Shown: positions 1 through 8,459 of the stretch, in pieces
Layout: every line of letters begins with the position of its first letter
Position numbering within the stretch: the first letter of the stretch is position 1
DNA from: DATFVA01 sp963815785
GTDB lineage: Bacteria > Bacteroidota > Ignavibacteria > Ignavibacteriales > Ignavibacteriaceae
Length of the DNA stretch: 64,000 bases
NCBI GenBank assembly: GCA_963815785.1
Contig: CAWFHZ010000020.1
Coordinates: 28,852-92,851, forward strand
Direction of reading: 5' to 3'
Position numbers and translations under genes: made by a program
Notes under the pieces: generated by a model
Told to the model about the DNA's origin: nothing
Database searches by the model: none
The model's input: only the letters and a program-made list of their open reading frames with translations

Positions 1-1105
1 TAAATAACTGAGCTTTTTGATTTGAAGAGGTGAGATATTCCGGAGGGGCTGCGGATGTTGCTGCTTTCGAATAATAGGTATTGGCGCTGTCAAAGTTCAG
101 GTAATGTGTTTCAAAAATCTGTCCCAGTTCAAACCGTGCAATTCCGGCATTTAAAGAACTTTTGTAGGTTGTATCAACTTTAACAAGAACATCAACTGCT
201 TCCTGGTATTGATTTAATTTAGCGAGTGTTTTACCTCTTTCCAGATCAATCTCATCGTAATTATCAGAATATTTGTCCTCCGATTTCATATCTTCAAAGA
301 CTGTAAGAGCCTCTTCATTATGGTCCGCTTCCCTTAACGCTTTTCCAAGTTCAAGTTTGGCAGAATATTGCGTATCATACGAAGGGGAAAATTCAAATAC
401 GTTTTTGAAAGCAGTAATGGCATTTTCCAGATCATTTACTTTCTCATATAATTTACCAAGCTCAAATTCAATTTCTGCGTTTATTTCATCATCATCAGAT
501 TGTTTAAGATAATCAGTAGAAGCAGTTATTGCACCCGAATAATCTTCCTGTGCTATCTTATATTTAATTTCCTCAAGAAAAGCTGCAGTAACAAACTCAT
601 CTTCTCCTTCTTCAATTGCTTTATTCTTCACTGTTTCCAGTGTTGTCAGTCCGTCATCATATTCTTTCAACCTCATCTGGGTTTTACCCGTCCATAATTC
701 CGTCTCAAGAATCAAATCACTTTTGGGTTGCGTTGCAATTAGCTCCTGAAACTTACGCAAAGCTTTTAGGTAGTTCCTCTGGTAATAGAATGATTTACCA
801 AGCATAAGAAGAGCCTTATCCACATAAGAAGAATTTGAATGGAACTGAAGGATTGATGAACATTTATCTATCACTTTGGAAAGCTGCTGGTTTACAGCTC
901 CGGCAGTTGTTTCTTCTTCATTAGAAAATAGATCTTTCTTTTGAGATTGAATAGTTTCCTCCGCACTGTCAAAAAGATCTTTCGTATCGTAATAAAGATT
1001 AAAGTATGTTGTGAAATCATGCCACACACCGCATCCGCTTATGGACAATCCGGCAAACAGCAGAAAGATAAAAAATAAACCAGGAATAAATCTTTTAAAA
1101 AGCAT
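1..1105 (-). CDS. TPR-repeat lipoprotein, 3' end cut by window edge
   Basis: Translated by hand from the ATG at 1105-1103; the frame stays open to base 1, so about 368 residues are visible and the C-terminus is missing. The N-terminus is a lipoprotein signal peptide with lipobox ISGC (Cys about 25), followed by GVWHDFTTYFNLYYDTKDLF. The rest is repeated helix pairs typical of tetratricopeptide repeats (for example A-x-L-x-L-G-K-x-x-x). Such envelope TPR lipoproteins are common in Bacteroidota and usually scaffold protein complexes. The exact role is not recognisable. It is followed upstream by the PII gene on the same strand. The reading frame and lipobox are observed; outer-membrane anchoring is inferred. 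Confidence 0.8.
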   Translation of the reverse strand, partial: MLFKRFIPGLFFIFLLFAGLSISGCGVWHDFTTYFNLYYDTKDLFDSAEETIQSQKKDLFSNEEETTAGAVNQQLSKVIDKCSSILQFHSNSSYVDKALLMLGKSFYYQRNYLKALRKFQELIATQPKSDLILETELWTGKTQMRLKEYDDGLTTLETVKNKAIEEGEDEFVTAAFLEEIKYKIAQEDYSGAITASTDYLKQSDDDEINAEIEFELGKLYEKVNDLENAITAFKNVFEFSPSYDTQYSAKLELGKALREADHNEEALTVFEDMKSEDKYSDNYDEIDLERGKTLAKLNQYQEAVDVLVKVDTTYKSSLNAGIARFELGQIFETHYLNFDSANTYYSKAATSAAPPEYLTSSNQKAQLF

Positions 1106-1170
1106 AATTCAAGCTAAAAAAGAATAAAAAAAAGTAAAAGGTAAAAGATCCCGCCTACCGGCATTCAGGT

Positions 1171-1509
1171 TTACAAGGCTTCCTTGCCGGATTCTTCAGT
1201 CCTGATTCTTATTACATCCTGAATATCAGAAATAAAAATTTTGCCATCACCAACCTGTCCAGTCTTAGCAGATCGGATAATAGCTTCAATAACTTTTTCT
1301 GCTTTTTCCTTCTCAACCACAACTTCAATTTTTATTTTAGGGATGAATTCGATCCGGTATTCGCTTCCCCTGTAAGTTTCGGTATGCCCTTTTTGCCTGC
1401 CATATCCGCGGACTTCTGTAATTGTTAATCCCCTTATTCCTTCCTCAACAAGAGCTTCTTTGACTTCATCTAATTTGAAAGGACGAATGATCGCCTCAAT
1501 TTTTTTCAT
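1171..1509 (-). CDS. glnB: PII family nitrogen regulatory protein
   Basis: 112 residues, the usual PII length, starting MKKIEAIIRP. The T-loop reads GYGRQKGHTETYRGSEY and places a tyrosine exactly at residue 51, the uridylylation site of E. coli GlnB. The C-terminal IRIRTEESG matches the family. PII trimers sense 2-oxoglutarate and ATP/ADP and control glutamine synthetase adenylylation and ammonium transport. The start at 1509 is preferred over an in-frame TTG at 1536, because that one overlaps the secA stop while AGAGGG sits just before 1509. It lies about 11 nt after secA, probably in the same transcript. GlnE at 8.5 kb is its likely downstream effector. GlnB and GlnK cannot be told apart here. 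Confidence 0.93.
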   Translation of the reverse strand: MKKIEAIIRPFKLDEVKEALVEEGIRGLTITEVRGYGRQKGHTETYRGSEYRIEFIPKIKIEVVVEKEKAEKVIEAIIRSAKTGQVGDGKIFISDIQDVIRIRTEESGKEAL

Positions 1510-1520
1510 TAAGAAACCCT

Positions 1521-4500
1521 CTATTTTCCGTGACAATGTTTATATTTTTTTCCGCTGCCGCATGGACAAGGATCATTTCTTCCAACCTTATCACCTACCT
1601 GAACCGGCTGAACTTTTCCGCCCTGTTCCGGGCTTGCCTGTCCCGGTCTGCTGCCTGAAGATGACAATCCTATATTCGTTGCACTTTGCTTACTTTCGGT
1701 CATCCTTGCAGGCTGGCGTCTTCTCCTGTTCTGTACTTCATCCGGTGCCTGCGGGAAAAACTTAAATGCAAATGAAACAACTTCATTTCTGATATCATCC
1801 AGCAGTGAAACAAATATTTTAAAAGCTTCTCCTTTATACTCAATTAAAGGATCTTTCTGACCATAGGCTCTAAGTCCGATTCCTTCTTTTAAATCATCCA
1901 TCTCACGAAGATGTTCTTTCCATTTTTGATCGATTACACTTAGAACAGCATACCGTTCCAATCTTGCCATAAGTTCGGAACCAATTATTTCCTCTTTCTT
2001 TTTATAAAATATCCTGGCATTTTCAAGAATCCGGTCTTTAATTCCCTGGTTGCCGAGAGTTTCAAATTCGGTCGGATCAAGCTTAACTTCAACCAGGAGT
2101 TTCTGAAGAATTTCTTCTCTAATACTTTCAGCCTGAACTTCATTAAAGTTTTCATCAACCACTTCGGAAACGTATTCTTCAAGGTAATCAAAAATTTCGC
2201 TTTTAAGCCTGTCACCGGACAGAGCTCTCTGGCGGCGCGTATAAATAACTTCTCTCTGCTGATTCATTGTATCATCATATTCAAGAAGTCTTTTACGTAT
2301 AGCAAAGTTATTTTCTTCAACTTTCTTCTGTGCTCTTTCAACGGACTTGGTAATCATTGGATGCTGAATTACCTCACCTTCCTTGATTCCGATTCGTCCC
2401 ATTACAGATGAAATTCTGTCGCTGCCGAATAAACGCATTAAATCATCTTCAAGCGAAATAAAAAATTTAGTTGTACCCGGGTCACCCTGTCTACCGGAAC
2501 GACCTCTTAACTGACGGTCAATTCTTCTGGATTCGTGTCTCTCTGTACCAAGTATGAATAATCCGTTTCTTTCACGAACCCCGTTACCGAGTTTAATATC
2601 TGTACCACGACCAGCCATATTGGTGGCGATAGTAACTGCGCCAACCTCACCTGCGTGTGCAACAATTTCAGCCTCACGCTGATGTTGTTTTGCATTCAGA
2701 ACGTTATGCGGAATTCCTTTTCTCTTCAACATTCTTGATAATGTTTCAGATACATCAACAGAAGTTGTACCGACCAAAACCGGTCTGCCTTCTTTTCTCA
2801 ATTCTTCAATTTTTTCTATTACTGAATTTAATTTCTCACTCTTTGTTCTGTATACTGCGTCATCCTGATCATCTCTTACTACAGGCTTATTAGTAGGCAC
2901 TACCACAACTGCAAGTTTATAAATCTCGAAGAATTCACCTTCTTCAGTTTCTGCAGTACCTGTCATTCCAGCAAGCTTGTTGTACATTCTGAAGTAATTC
3001 TGAAGTGTAATTGTTGCGAGAGTCTGGCTGTCACGTTCTACTTTAACATTTTCTTTTGCTTCAATTGCCTGGTGTAATCCGTCAGAATATCTTCTGCCCG
3101 GAAGAATACGACCGGTAAATTCATCTACAATTGCAATTTTGCCATCTTCAGTAACAACATATTCATCATCTTTCTCGAATAAAGTGTACGCTTTTAAGAG
3201 CTGATGAATTGTATGAATTCTGTCGCTGCTTTCTGAATAGTTATGATAAAGTATATCTTTCTGTTTAATTTTTTCTTCGGGAGAAATCGATTCATCATTT
3301 TCAAGTTTGCTCATTTCAGTCCCAAGGTCGGGAAGAATGAAATAATTTTTTTCCATTCCACTTCCTTTAGCAAGTTCTTCCCTACCCTTTTCAGTTAAAT
3401 CAATTGTATTGTTTTTTTCATCGATGACAAAGTAAAGTTCATCATCAATTATATGCATATTCTTCGCTTTTTCCCTGAGAAATTCCATCTCTGTTGACTG
3501 CATCAATTTTTTCTTTTCCGGATCACTTAAAAGCTTTGCCAGTTTACTATGTTTTGGTAATCCTCTGCTTGCACGGAGAAGATGAATACCTCCTTCGGAT
3601 ATATTTGCTTTGTCATTTCCATCTCCATCTAAAGCAGTCTCTGCATCCTGAACGAACTTTGAGACAAGAGCTGTTTGCAGTCTGTATAATTTTTCAACTT
3701 TAGGTTTCATTTCATTGAACTTGTGATCATCTACCTCAACAGCACCGGAAATTATTAATGGTGTTCTTGCTTCATCTATTAATACTGAATCAACCTCATC
3801 AACTATTGCATAATTATGTTCCCGCTGAACCTGGTGATCTTTATCAACAGACATGTTATCACGCAGATAATCGAAACCAAATTCATTATTGGTTCCATAA
3901 GTAATATCACACTTGTATTGTTCTTTTCTCTGTTCAGAACTCATGGTATTAATTATACACCCAACGGTGAGTCCGTGATATTTAAATATTTCACCCATCC
4001 ACTCACTGTCACGTTTAGCCAGGTAATCGTTAACGGTAATAAGGTGAACCCCGCGTCCGGTGAGTGCATTTAGATAAAGTGGTAAGGTGGCAACAAGAGT
4101 TTTGCCTTCACCTGTAGCCATTTCAGCTATTTTTCCCTGGTGAAGTACGACACCTCCCATCAACTGTACATCATAAGGAACCATATCCCAGGAAATTTTT
4201 GAGCCGGCAATTATCCAGCTTGTACCTAATAGTCTTTCACAGGTTGATTTAACAACTGCAAAAGCCTCCGGTAATAGCTGATCCAGAATTTCTTCATACT
4301 TATCGTTTAACTCATCTTCAAGTTTATCAAGTTCATCATAAGCTGCATTGCGATCAAAATCTTCATCAGATTGAAGCTGTAACTTTATTTCGTCTATTTT
4401 GCCTTTTGTTTCAGAAATATATTCCTGAATTTTCTCCTTAAACTCGGTTGTTTTAGCTTTAATTTCGTCATCTGAAAGGTTTTTTATCTTTTCATATTCC

Positions 4501-4586
4501 TGGTTTATTTCATCAACAATAGGCCATAATTCTTTAATATCTTTTGTGTTTTTATCTCCAAAGACCTTCTTAATAATATTTAACAT
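1521..4586 (-). CDS. secA: Preprotein translocase ATPase SecA
   Basis: 1021 residues. This is the motor ATPase that pushes unfolded preproteins through SecYEG. Visible features are Walker A (ATGEGKT, about residues 157-163), the DEVD Walker B box, the helicase-like second nucleotide-binding fold (ATNMAGRGTDIKLG and RQLRGRSGRQGDPG), and a C-terminal zinc-binding tail CPCGSGKKYKHCHGK for SecB or ribosome contact. It is about 120 residues longer than the E. coli protein. The extra length includes an insertion after LIISG in the preprotein cross-linking region, a pattern seen in Bacteroidota SecA proteins. A Bacteroidota-type promoter lies 30-60 nt upstream. SecG is encoded elsewhere in the window. 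Confidence 0.97.
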   Translation of the reverse strand: MLNIIKKVFGDKNTKDIKELWPIVDEINQEYEKIKNLSDDEIKAKTTEFKEKIQEYISETKGKIDEIKLQLQSDEDFDRNAAYDELDKLEDELNDKYEEILDQLLPEAFAVVKSTCERLLGTSWIIAGSKISWDMVPYDVQLMGGVVLHQGKIAEMATGEGKTLVATLPLYLNALTGRGVHLITVNDYLAKRDSEWMGEIFKYHGLTVGCIINTMSSEQRKEQYKCDITYGTNNEFGFDYLRDNMSVDKDHQVQREHNYAIVDEVDSVLIDEARTPLIISGAVEVDDHKFNEMKPKVEKLYRLQTALVSKFVQDAETALDGDGNDKANISEGGIHLLRASRGLPKHSKLAKLLSDPEKKKLMQSTEMEFLREKAKNMHIIDDELYFVIDEKNNTIDLTEKGREELAKGSGMEKNYFILPDLGTEMSKLENDESISPEEKIKQKDILYHNYSESSDRIHTIHQLLKAYTLFEKDDEYVVTEDGKIAIVDEFTGRILPGRRYSDGLHQAIEAKENVKVERDSQTLATITLQNYFRMYNKLAGMTGTAETEEGEFFEIYKLAVVVVPTNKPVVRDDQDDAVYRTKSEKLNSVIEKIEELRKEGRPVLVGTTSVDVSETLSRMLKRKGIPHNVLNAKQHQREAEIVAHAGEVGAVTIATNMAGRGTDIKLGNGVRERNGLFILGTERHESRRIDRQLRGRSGRQGDPGTTKFFISLEDDLMRLFGSDRISSVMGRIGIKEGEVIQHPMITKSVERAQKKVEENNFAIRKRLLEYDDTMNQQREVIYTRRQRALSGDRLKSEIFDYLEEYVSEVVDENFNEVQAESIREEILQKLLVEVKLDPTEFETLGNQGIKDRILENARIFYKKKEEIIGSELMARLERYAVLSVIDQKWKEHLREMDDLKEGIGLRAYGQKDPLIEYKGEAFKIFVSLLDDIRNEVVSFAFKFFPQAPDEVQNRRRRQPARMTESKQSATNIGLSSSGSRPGQASPEQGGKVQPVQVGDKVGRNDPCPCGSGKKYKHCHGK

Positions 4587-4616
4587 TTACTCATTTTCTC
4601 CGTTGGTATTGAACAT

Positions 4617-4647
4617 CAAAATTAAACATTGAATGTTTGAATTGCAA
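4617..4647 (-). promoter_or_regulatory. Bacteroidota-type promoter of secA
   Basis: On the minus strand TTG (4647-4645), a 20-nt spacer and TAATTTTG (4624-4617) match the -33/-7 consensus TTG-N17-23-TAnnTTTG used by the Bacteroidota primary sigma factor. The ATG of secA follows 31 nt later. The spacer holds a 7+7 inverted repeat, AAACATT-G-AATGTTT (4624-4638), that could bind a regulator. The match is by eye only. Confidence 0.55.
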
Positions 4648-4790
4648 TTTAGGAAGTTATCCCCTTTTATCTATTTGATCATCATAAGTTCGTGAAAACT
4701 ATGGGTTTAGAATATTATATTTGTCTCGAAAAGCGAAATATTCATACCAAAAATCGGGGCATATATTCAGGCTATTTTTACACCGGATGC

Positions 4791-5484
4791 TCAAAAAGGA
4801 TTTGTAGCCCAAACCATAAATTCAGGAATAAACCCGCGGTCATCCATTTCCAGCACAGAAACAATTGAATGTGCAATTTCTTTTCCTCTTAACCTGTTGC
4901 TCACTTCTTCGGTTTCTCTTCCGCCGAAAGATGTTCTTACTTCGCTCGGGTTAATACACATAACTCTTACATTAAATTTTCTCAGTTCTGCCTGCCAGCA
5001 GATTGTTAACCCTCTTAACGCAAATTTAGATGAAGCATAAACAGAACCGCCTGCGTATCCTTTTACTCCCGCAGTGGAAGCAATATTGATAATATTTCCC
5101 GATTTCTGTTTCTTAAATATTTCTGCGGCTTTCTGCGACATCATTGCGGCACCGAAAACATTTACCGAGTAAACTTTTTCAAAATCTTCACAGGTTAATT
5201 TATCAACTTCACCGCCTCCTGCAATTCCGGCATTGTTTATAAGACAATCCAGCTTACCGAACTCTCTCATAAATATATCGTAAGTTTTCTCAATGTCTTC
5301 CTGTTTTGCAACATCTGCGTGAATCGGGAAAGCTTTTATTTCTTTTGCAGTTTTTTCCAGCCTGTCTTTTCCTCTTGCTGTAATTGCAACTTTTCCGCCT
5401 TTTTCAATTAACATTTGTGCTGCTGTCTTTTCCAATTCCTGAACTTCCGCCTGTGATAAGAAATGTTGAATCTTTGATCTGCAT
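4791..5484 (-). pseudogene. Short-chain dehydrogenase/reductase, single frameshift near N-terminus
   Basis: The correct start is the ATG at 5484, behind AAGGAG, and reads MQIKDSTFLITGGSSGIGK, which has the SDR glycine motif TGxxxGIG. About 55 nt in, near 5424-5428, one extra base (GGAAAAGACAGCAGC) shifts the frame. The remaining residues then run from AAQMLIEKGGKVAITARG to the stop and include NNAG and the catalytic S...YxxxK (YASSKFALRG). The open frame running up to 5507 gives a nonsense N-terminus without the cofactor motif, so it is not the real start. A -7 box TAGTTTTG lies at 5512-5505. SDRs are NAD(P)H oxidoreductases; the substrate is unknown. The shift may be a sequencing error. Confidence 0.8.
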
Positions 5485-5507
5485 AGTTTCTCCTTTTTTA
5501 TTTTCAA

Positions 5508-5867
5508 AACTAAATAAAAAACAATGAGTTAAAAGTGATTTGTATTTTTTGGTTAAGTGAACAGCGGGATTTTATTACCCCACGACTTAAGTCGTTGTCG
5601 AAAATGATTTACAATGAACACAAGTTGAGTATAAATCAAAATAAACTGTATGTCTCAGGTAGATAAAATAAAACAGTTAATACTTTCTCTTTAAAAGAGA
5701 GCTAATTTTTTTAAGTATTATATGTCTTATTTCAGTTTTTGCTAACTTATTTTATTTCATTTATTATGGAAATGTTTTTAAACAAAATCGTAATTTTGGG
5801 GGGATTTTTATTGCCTACCAACTTTCTACTTACCTTTCACTTTTGAATTATTAAATATGTTAGGTGT
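5508..5867. other. Intergenic region with a perfect palindrome
   Basis: 360 nt of AT-rich sequence without a plausible gene. The one notable element is the 14-nt perfect palindrome ACGACTTAAGTCGT at 5582-5595, with flanking C's. Near-identical short palindromes recur as REP-like elements in some Bacteroidota. Only one copy is seen here. Confidence 0.4.
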
Positions 5868-7204
5868 TTATTTTGTTTTAATTTTTGATAAATAAGATTC
5901 TGAAAGATGAATTTCCTCAGAATAATTATTTACATCAGCTAATTTTTCAAATTTATTAAATTCTATTTCAGATTGTCTAAAATCTTCTTTCGCATAATAA
6001 TTGATTAAGCCAAGACAGAAGTATAATTGAGATTTTTATGTTCAGTGCTTAAAACCCAAATAATAAATTCTTCTATCTCAAAAATATTTTCATAAGTATA
6101 CTTTTTTTGGAAAGCTTCTTTATAAATTCTATATGCTTGTTTTAAGTTCCCTTCATAAGCAAATAAAAATGCATAACTAAATCTCCAAACCGGATTGTTA
6201 ATTTATTGCATTTTCGAATTTCATTTTTTCAATGGATGTCATTGTTAGAAAAATAATAAATGGCTTTAAGTAAATGCAAGGAATAATCATTATGTGATAT
6301 ATTTTCAATTTTATCTAAAAAATCTTTTAGTTTATCTAAAGTTTTTGTATCACGATAATACCCATTTTGAATAAATAATTCTTGATTGTACAGTGTAAAC
6401 ATTTAAAACCTACTGGGTAATCTTTTTTTGATCTTTAGCAAAGAAGAATATTTGATTGAAGATTTGGCGTTAATAAATTTACTTCTTCAAGTAGTTTCTG
6501 AAAATAATTAACTTCTCCAGATAATAGTGAGCTAATGATATAACATATTTAGAAATTATATAATTAATTCTGACGTGAATTCAAAAGATAATAAATCATT
6601 TTCAATTGGAATTAAAAGTTTTTTAGGAAACAATTCTTTGAACTCAAAAGTGAACTGTTTTTGAATTTCTTTTGGCAAAGGTTTATGAGCAACAATACTC
6701 TCTAATTTAAGACGTGATGTTCCTTGCCATTTATTTCCCTCTTTTTGCAACTTCCATAAATCATAAATTGTGATCTAGAGCAAATAAAAAATATCTTGAA
6801 GCATCAGGTGATGTTAGTTTCTGTGCATAAAATTGTGAGTATTCAATAAAATTATAGTTTGCGCGAAAATTAATTTGATTAATTAGCTGTTTAAGGTTAT
6901 TTATAAAATCTTTCGTGATTTTCTCTTTTTCTAACTTACTGTCATAATTTATTACAACAATAAATCCCAATTTGCCTTTGTTTACTTTTGGTAATCTTGT
7001 GGTAAACTTCCAAAAAATAAATGCTATAAAGAGAATAAAAATTATTAATGAAAAATAAAATGATGAATACTTCTCAATTTCGACTATCGAAAAAAACCAT
7101 ATTAGAAATATGAAAAGAATTAAAAGAAATATTATGAGGGTACTTTTTTTATGCCATCCATTCTGCAACAACTCATAAATATCTTTAAACTCAAAATTAA
7201 ACAT
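5868..7204 (-). pseudogene. Decayed membrane-anchored TPR protein
   Basis: The start at 7204 gives MFNFEFKDIYELLQ, two hydrophobic segments (about residues 22-40 and 48-66) and a soluble part. The frame then breaks near 6770, near 6555, and at least three more times. Hand-reading all three minus frames recovers a continuous protein. It includes KLQKEGNKWQG, SGEVNYFQKLLEEV, LYNQELFIQNGYYRD, NPVWRFSYAFLFAYEGNLKQ and a final TPR-like QLYFCLGLINYYAKEDF before TAA at 5868-5870. At least five indels in 1.3 kb is far denser than in neighbouring genes, so this looks like real gene decay. Two fragments (6761-7204 and 6556-6750) remain as open frames. I do not recognise the ancestral family beyond TM plus TPR. 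Confidence 0.65.
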
Positions 7205-7586
7205 TTCATATTACAACCTAACTAATAATTATACTGCCAAATATCTCCGTCAAAGGCGGACAAGCTATAACTATCCCGCGGCAGGAATGTTATATTCCAA
7301 TTAAAATTTCATTTAAAACTTATTTTCAAAATTTTTTGCGGCATATTATTCCGAATAATTAAGAGTGTTATCAATCCAGGTTCTTCGCGGGTCCCTTTAT
7401 AATTCTGCAAACCCTTGAGATCACAGTACCATTATCGATTAGCTTCAGCTAAAATAATTTAATAATGCTATTAAGGCAATAAATATTTTTAATTCTCGCT
7501 CTCCCGGGGAAAGGACAATTCCAATATCAAAAACACGCTGTCCCCTCCCGCAGGAGGGGCGAGGGGTGGGTTAATAATTTAAATAT
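7205..7586. other. Intergenic region with GC-rich hairpin
   Basis: 382 nt with no convincing coding frame. It contains a G/C-rich hairpin, CCCCTCC-CGCA-GGAGGGG (about 7541-7558), followed by GCGAGGGGTGGG. It lies just 3' of the XRE gene and could be a terminator or a dispersed intergenic repeat. Nothing else stands out. Confidence 0.4.
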
Positions 7587-7943
7587 CTAACCCTGTTCTC
7601 TCTTCGTCTCTTCAATAAACTTATGTATCTTCTCAAGCTTATCCAGCGGAAGATCTTTCAGTTCTTCAGACACAACCATCATTTTTGTTTCCCTGCGGAG
7701 TTTGTTCAGCTCATACTTTTCCTGGCCGGCTAAACCTGCATCCGGCTCCCACTCAAGTAAATCGTGCGGAGTGCAGTTAAGCCGCAGGCATATCTTTTCA
7801 ATAGCCTTAAGGTTAAGGGTTTTTACTTTGTTATTTGCAATGTAAGATGCGGTAAACGGCGATACTCCAAGTTTTCTTAAATATGCAACCGGGTGAGTAA
7901 TTCCTCTTGCATCAAACATAGGTTTAAAGTTGAATTTTAACAT
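7587..7943 (-). CDS. XRE-family helix-turn-helix regulator
   Basis: 118 residues. Residues about 10-65 form a Cro/C1-type HTH. GVSPFTASYIANNKV is the helix-turn-helix core, and LNLKAIEKICLRLNCTPHDLLEWEPD is the typical XRE/HTH_26 ending. The C-terminal half (KLRRETKMMVVSEELKDLPLDKLEKIHKFIEE) is charged and helical, possibly for dimerisation. AGGGAG precedes the ATG at good spacing. A tandem 21-bp array begins about 67 nt upstream, which suggests autoregulation through multiple operators (inference). The regulated genes are unknown. Confidence 0.85.
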   Translation of the reverse strand: MLKFNFKPMFDARGITHPVAYLRKLGVSPFTASYIANNKVKTLNLKAIEKICLRLNCTPHDLLEWEPDAGLAGQEKYELNKLRRETKMMVVSEELKDLPLDKLEKIHKFIEETKREQG

Positions 7944-8009
7944 AAGACAGCTCCCTTTATTTTACTTTTCCTTGAAAATACGCAAAAAACACAACAATTT
8001 CTAATCAGG

Positions 8010-8241
8010 ATGTACATTTCTGCAATCAGAATGTACTATCTTTTATTGTAAATGTATTTTACTAGCAATTAGTATATACTTTAATACACTTTAAATGTGC
8101 TTTTTTGCGCTTATAATGTATTTTGTTACAATGTAAATGTTCTTTAATATGCTTGATATGTACTTTGTTACAATGTAAATGTACTATATACCGCTGTATA
8201 TGTATTTTACTGCACTTAAAATGTACATTTCTGCAATGAAT
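8010..8241. repeat. Eleven-unit tandem array, 21-bp period
   Basis: Diverged units start at A8010, 8031, 8052, 8074, 8095, 8116, 8137, 8158, 8179, 8200 and 8221. The spacing is 21 bp every time except one 22-bp step. In minus orientation the consensus is close to TnAATTGnAnnAAAGTACATT. The TACAT core is best conserved. Units abut without spacers, so it is not a CRISPR. A 21-bp period is two helical turns, which would place bound proteins on one face of the DNA. It lies between the XRE gene and glnE. It is iteron- or operator-like by form; function is inferred. Confidence 0.8.
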
Positions 8242-8268
8242 AAATATATTTCTTAGATACCTTACCAT
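8062..8268 (-). CDS. Possible small heptapeptide-repeat protein
   Basis: Because 21 is divisible by three, the array is open in one minus frame and would encode 68 residues made of a heptad. The heptad consensus is [VIAE]-H-[LFI]-[HK]-C-[NS]-K, for example VHLHCNK and EHLHCNK. The ATG at 8268 has AAGG five nt before it. The frame closes soon after the only 22-bp unit. This may be a real His/Cys/Lys-rich peptide or only a by-product of a non-coding repeat. I favour the latter. Confidence 0.2.
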   Translation of the reverse strand: MVRYLRNIFIHCRNVHFKCSKIHIQRYIVHLHCNKVHIKHIKEHLHCNKIHYKRKKAHLKCIKVYTNC

Positions 8269-8459
8269 ACTGCCTTCATCTTAAAAATATTTTATGTAAA
8301 AAAATGGAATGCGAAAAGCTCACAGCTAAGCCTGCTGTACTTAACCGGTTTGGGGATGATAACTCAATTTTAATTATAATAACTGCAAACAAATAATACT
8401 TACTGAATTTAATAAATGCCTTCAAAGTTTTAGATTAGCAAATAAAATAACAGAATTGT

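Noticed and set aside
2507..2695. Small minus-strand ORF inside secA
   Set aside because: Shadow frame of a conserved gene.
4791..5507. TTG or ATG start at 5507 for the SDR
   Set aside because: It removes the TGxxxGIG motif; the ATG at 5484 with an SD is better and needs one indel.
8010..8241. CRISPR array
   Set aside because: Units are contiguous and diverged, there are no spacers and no cas genes.
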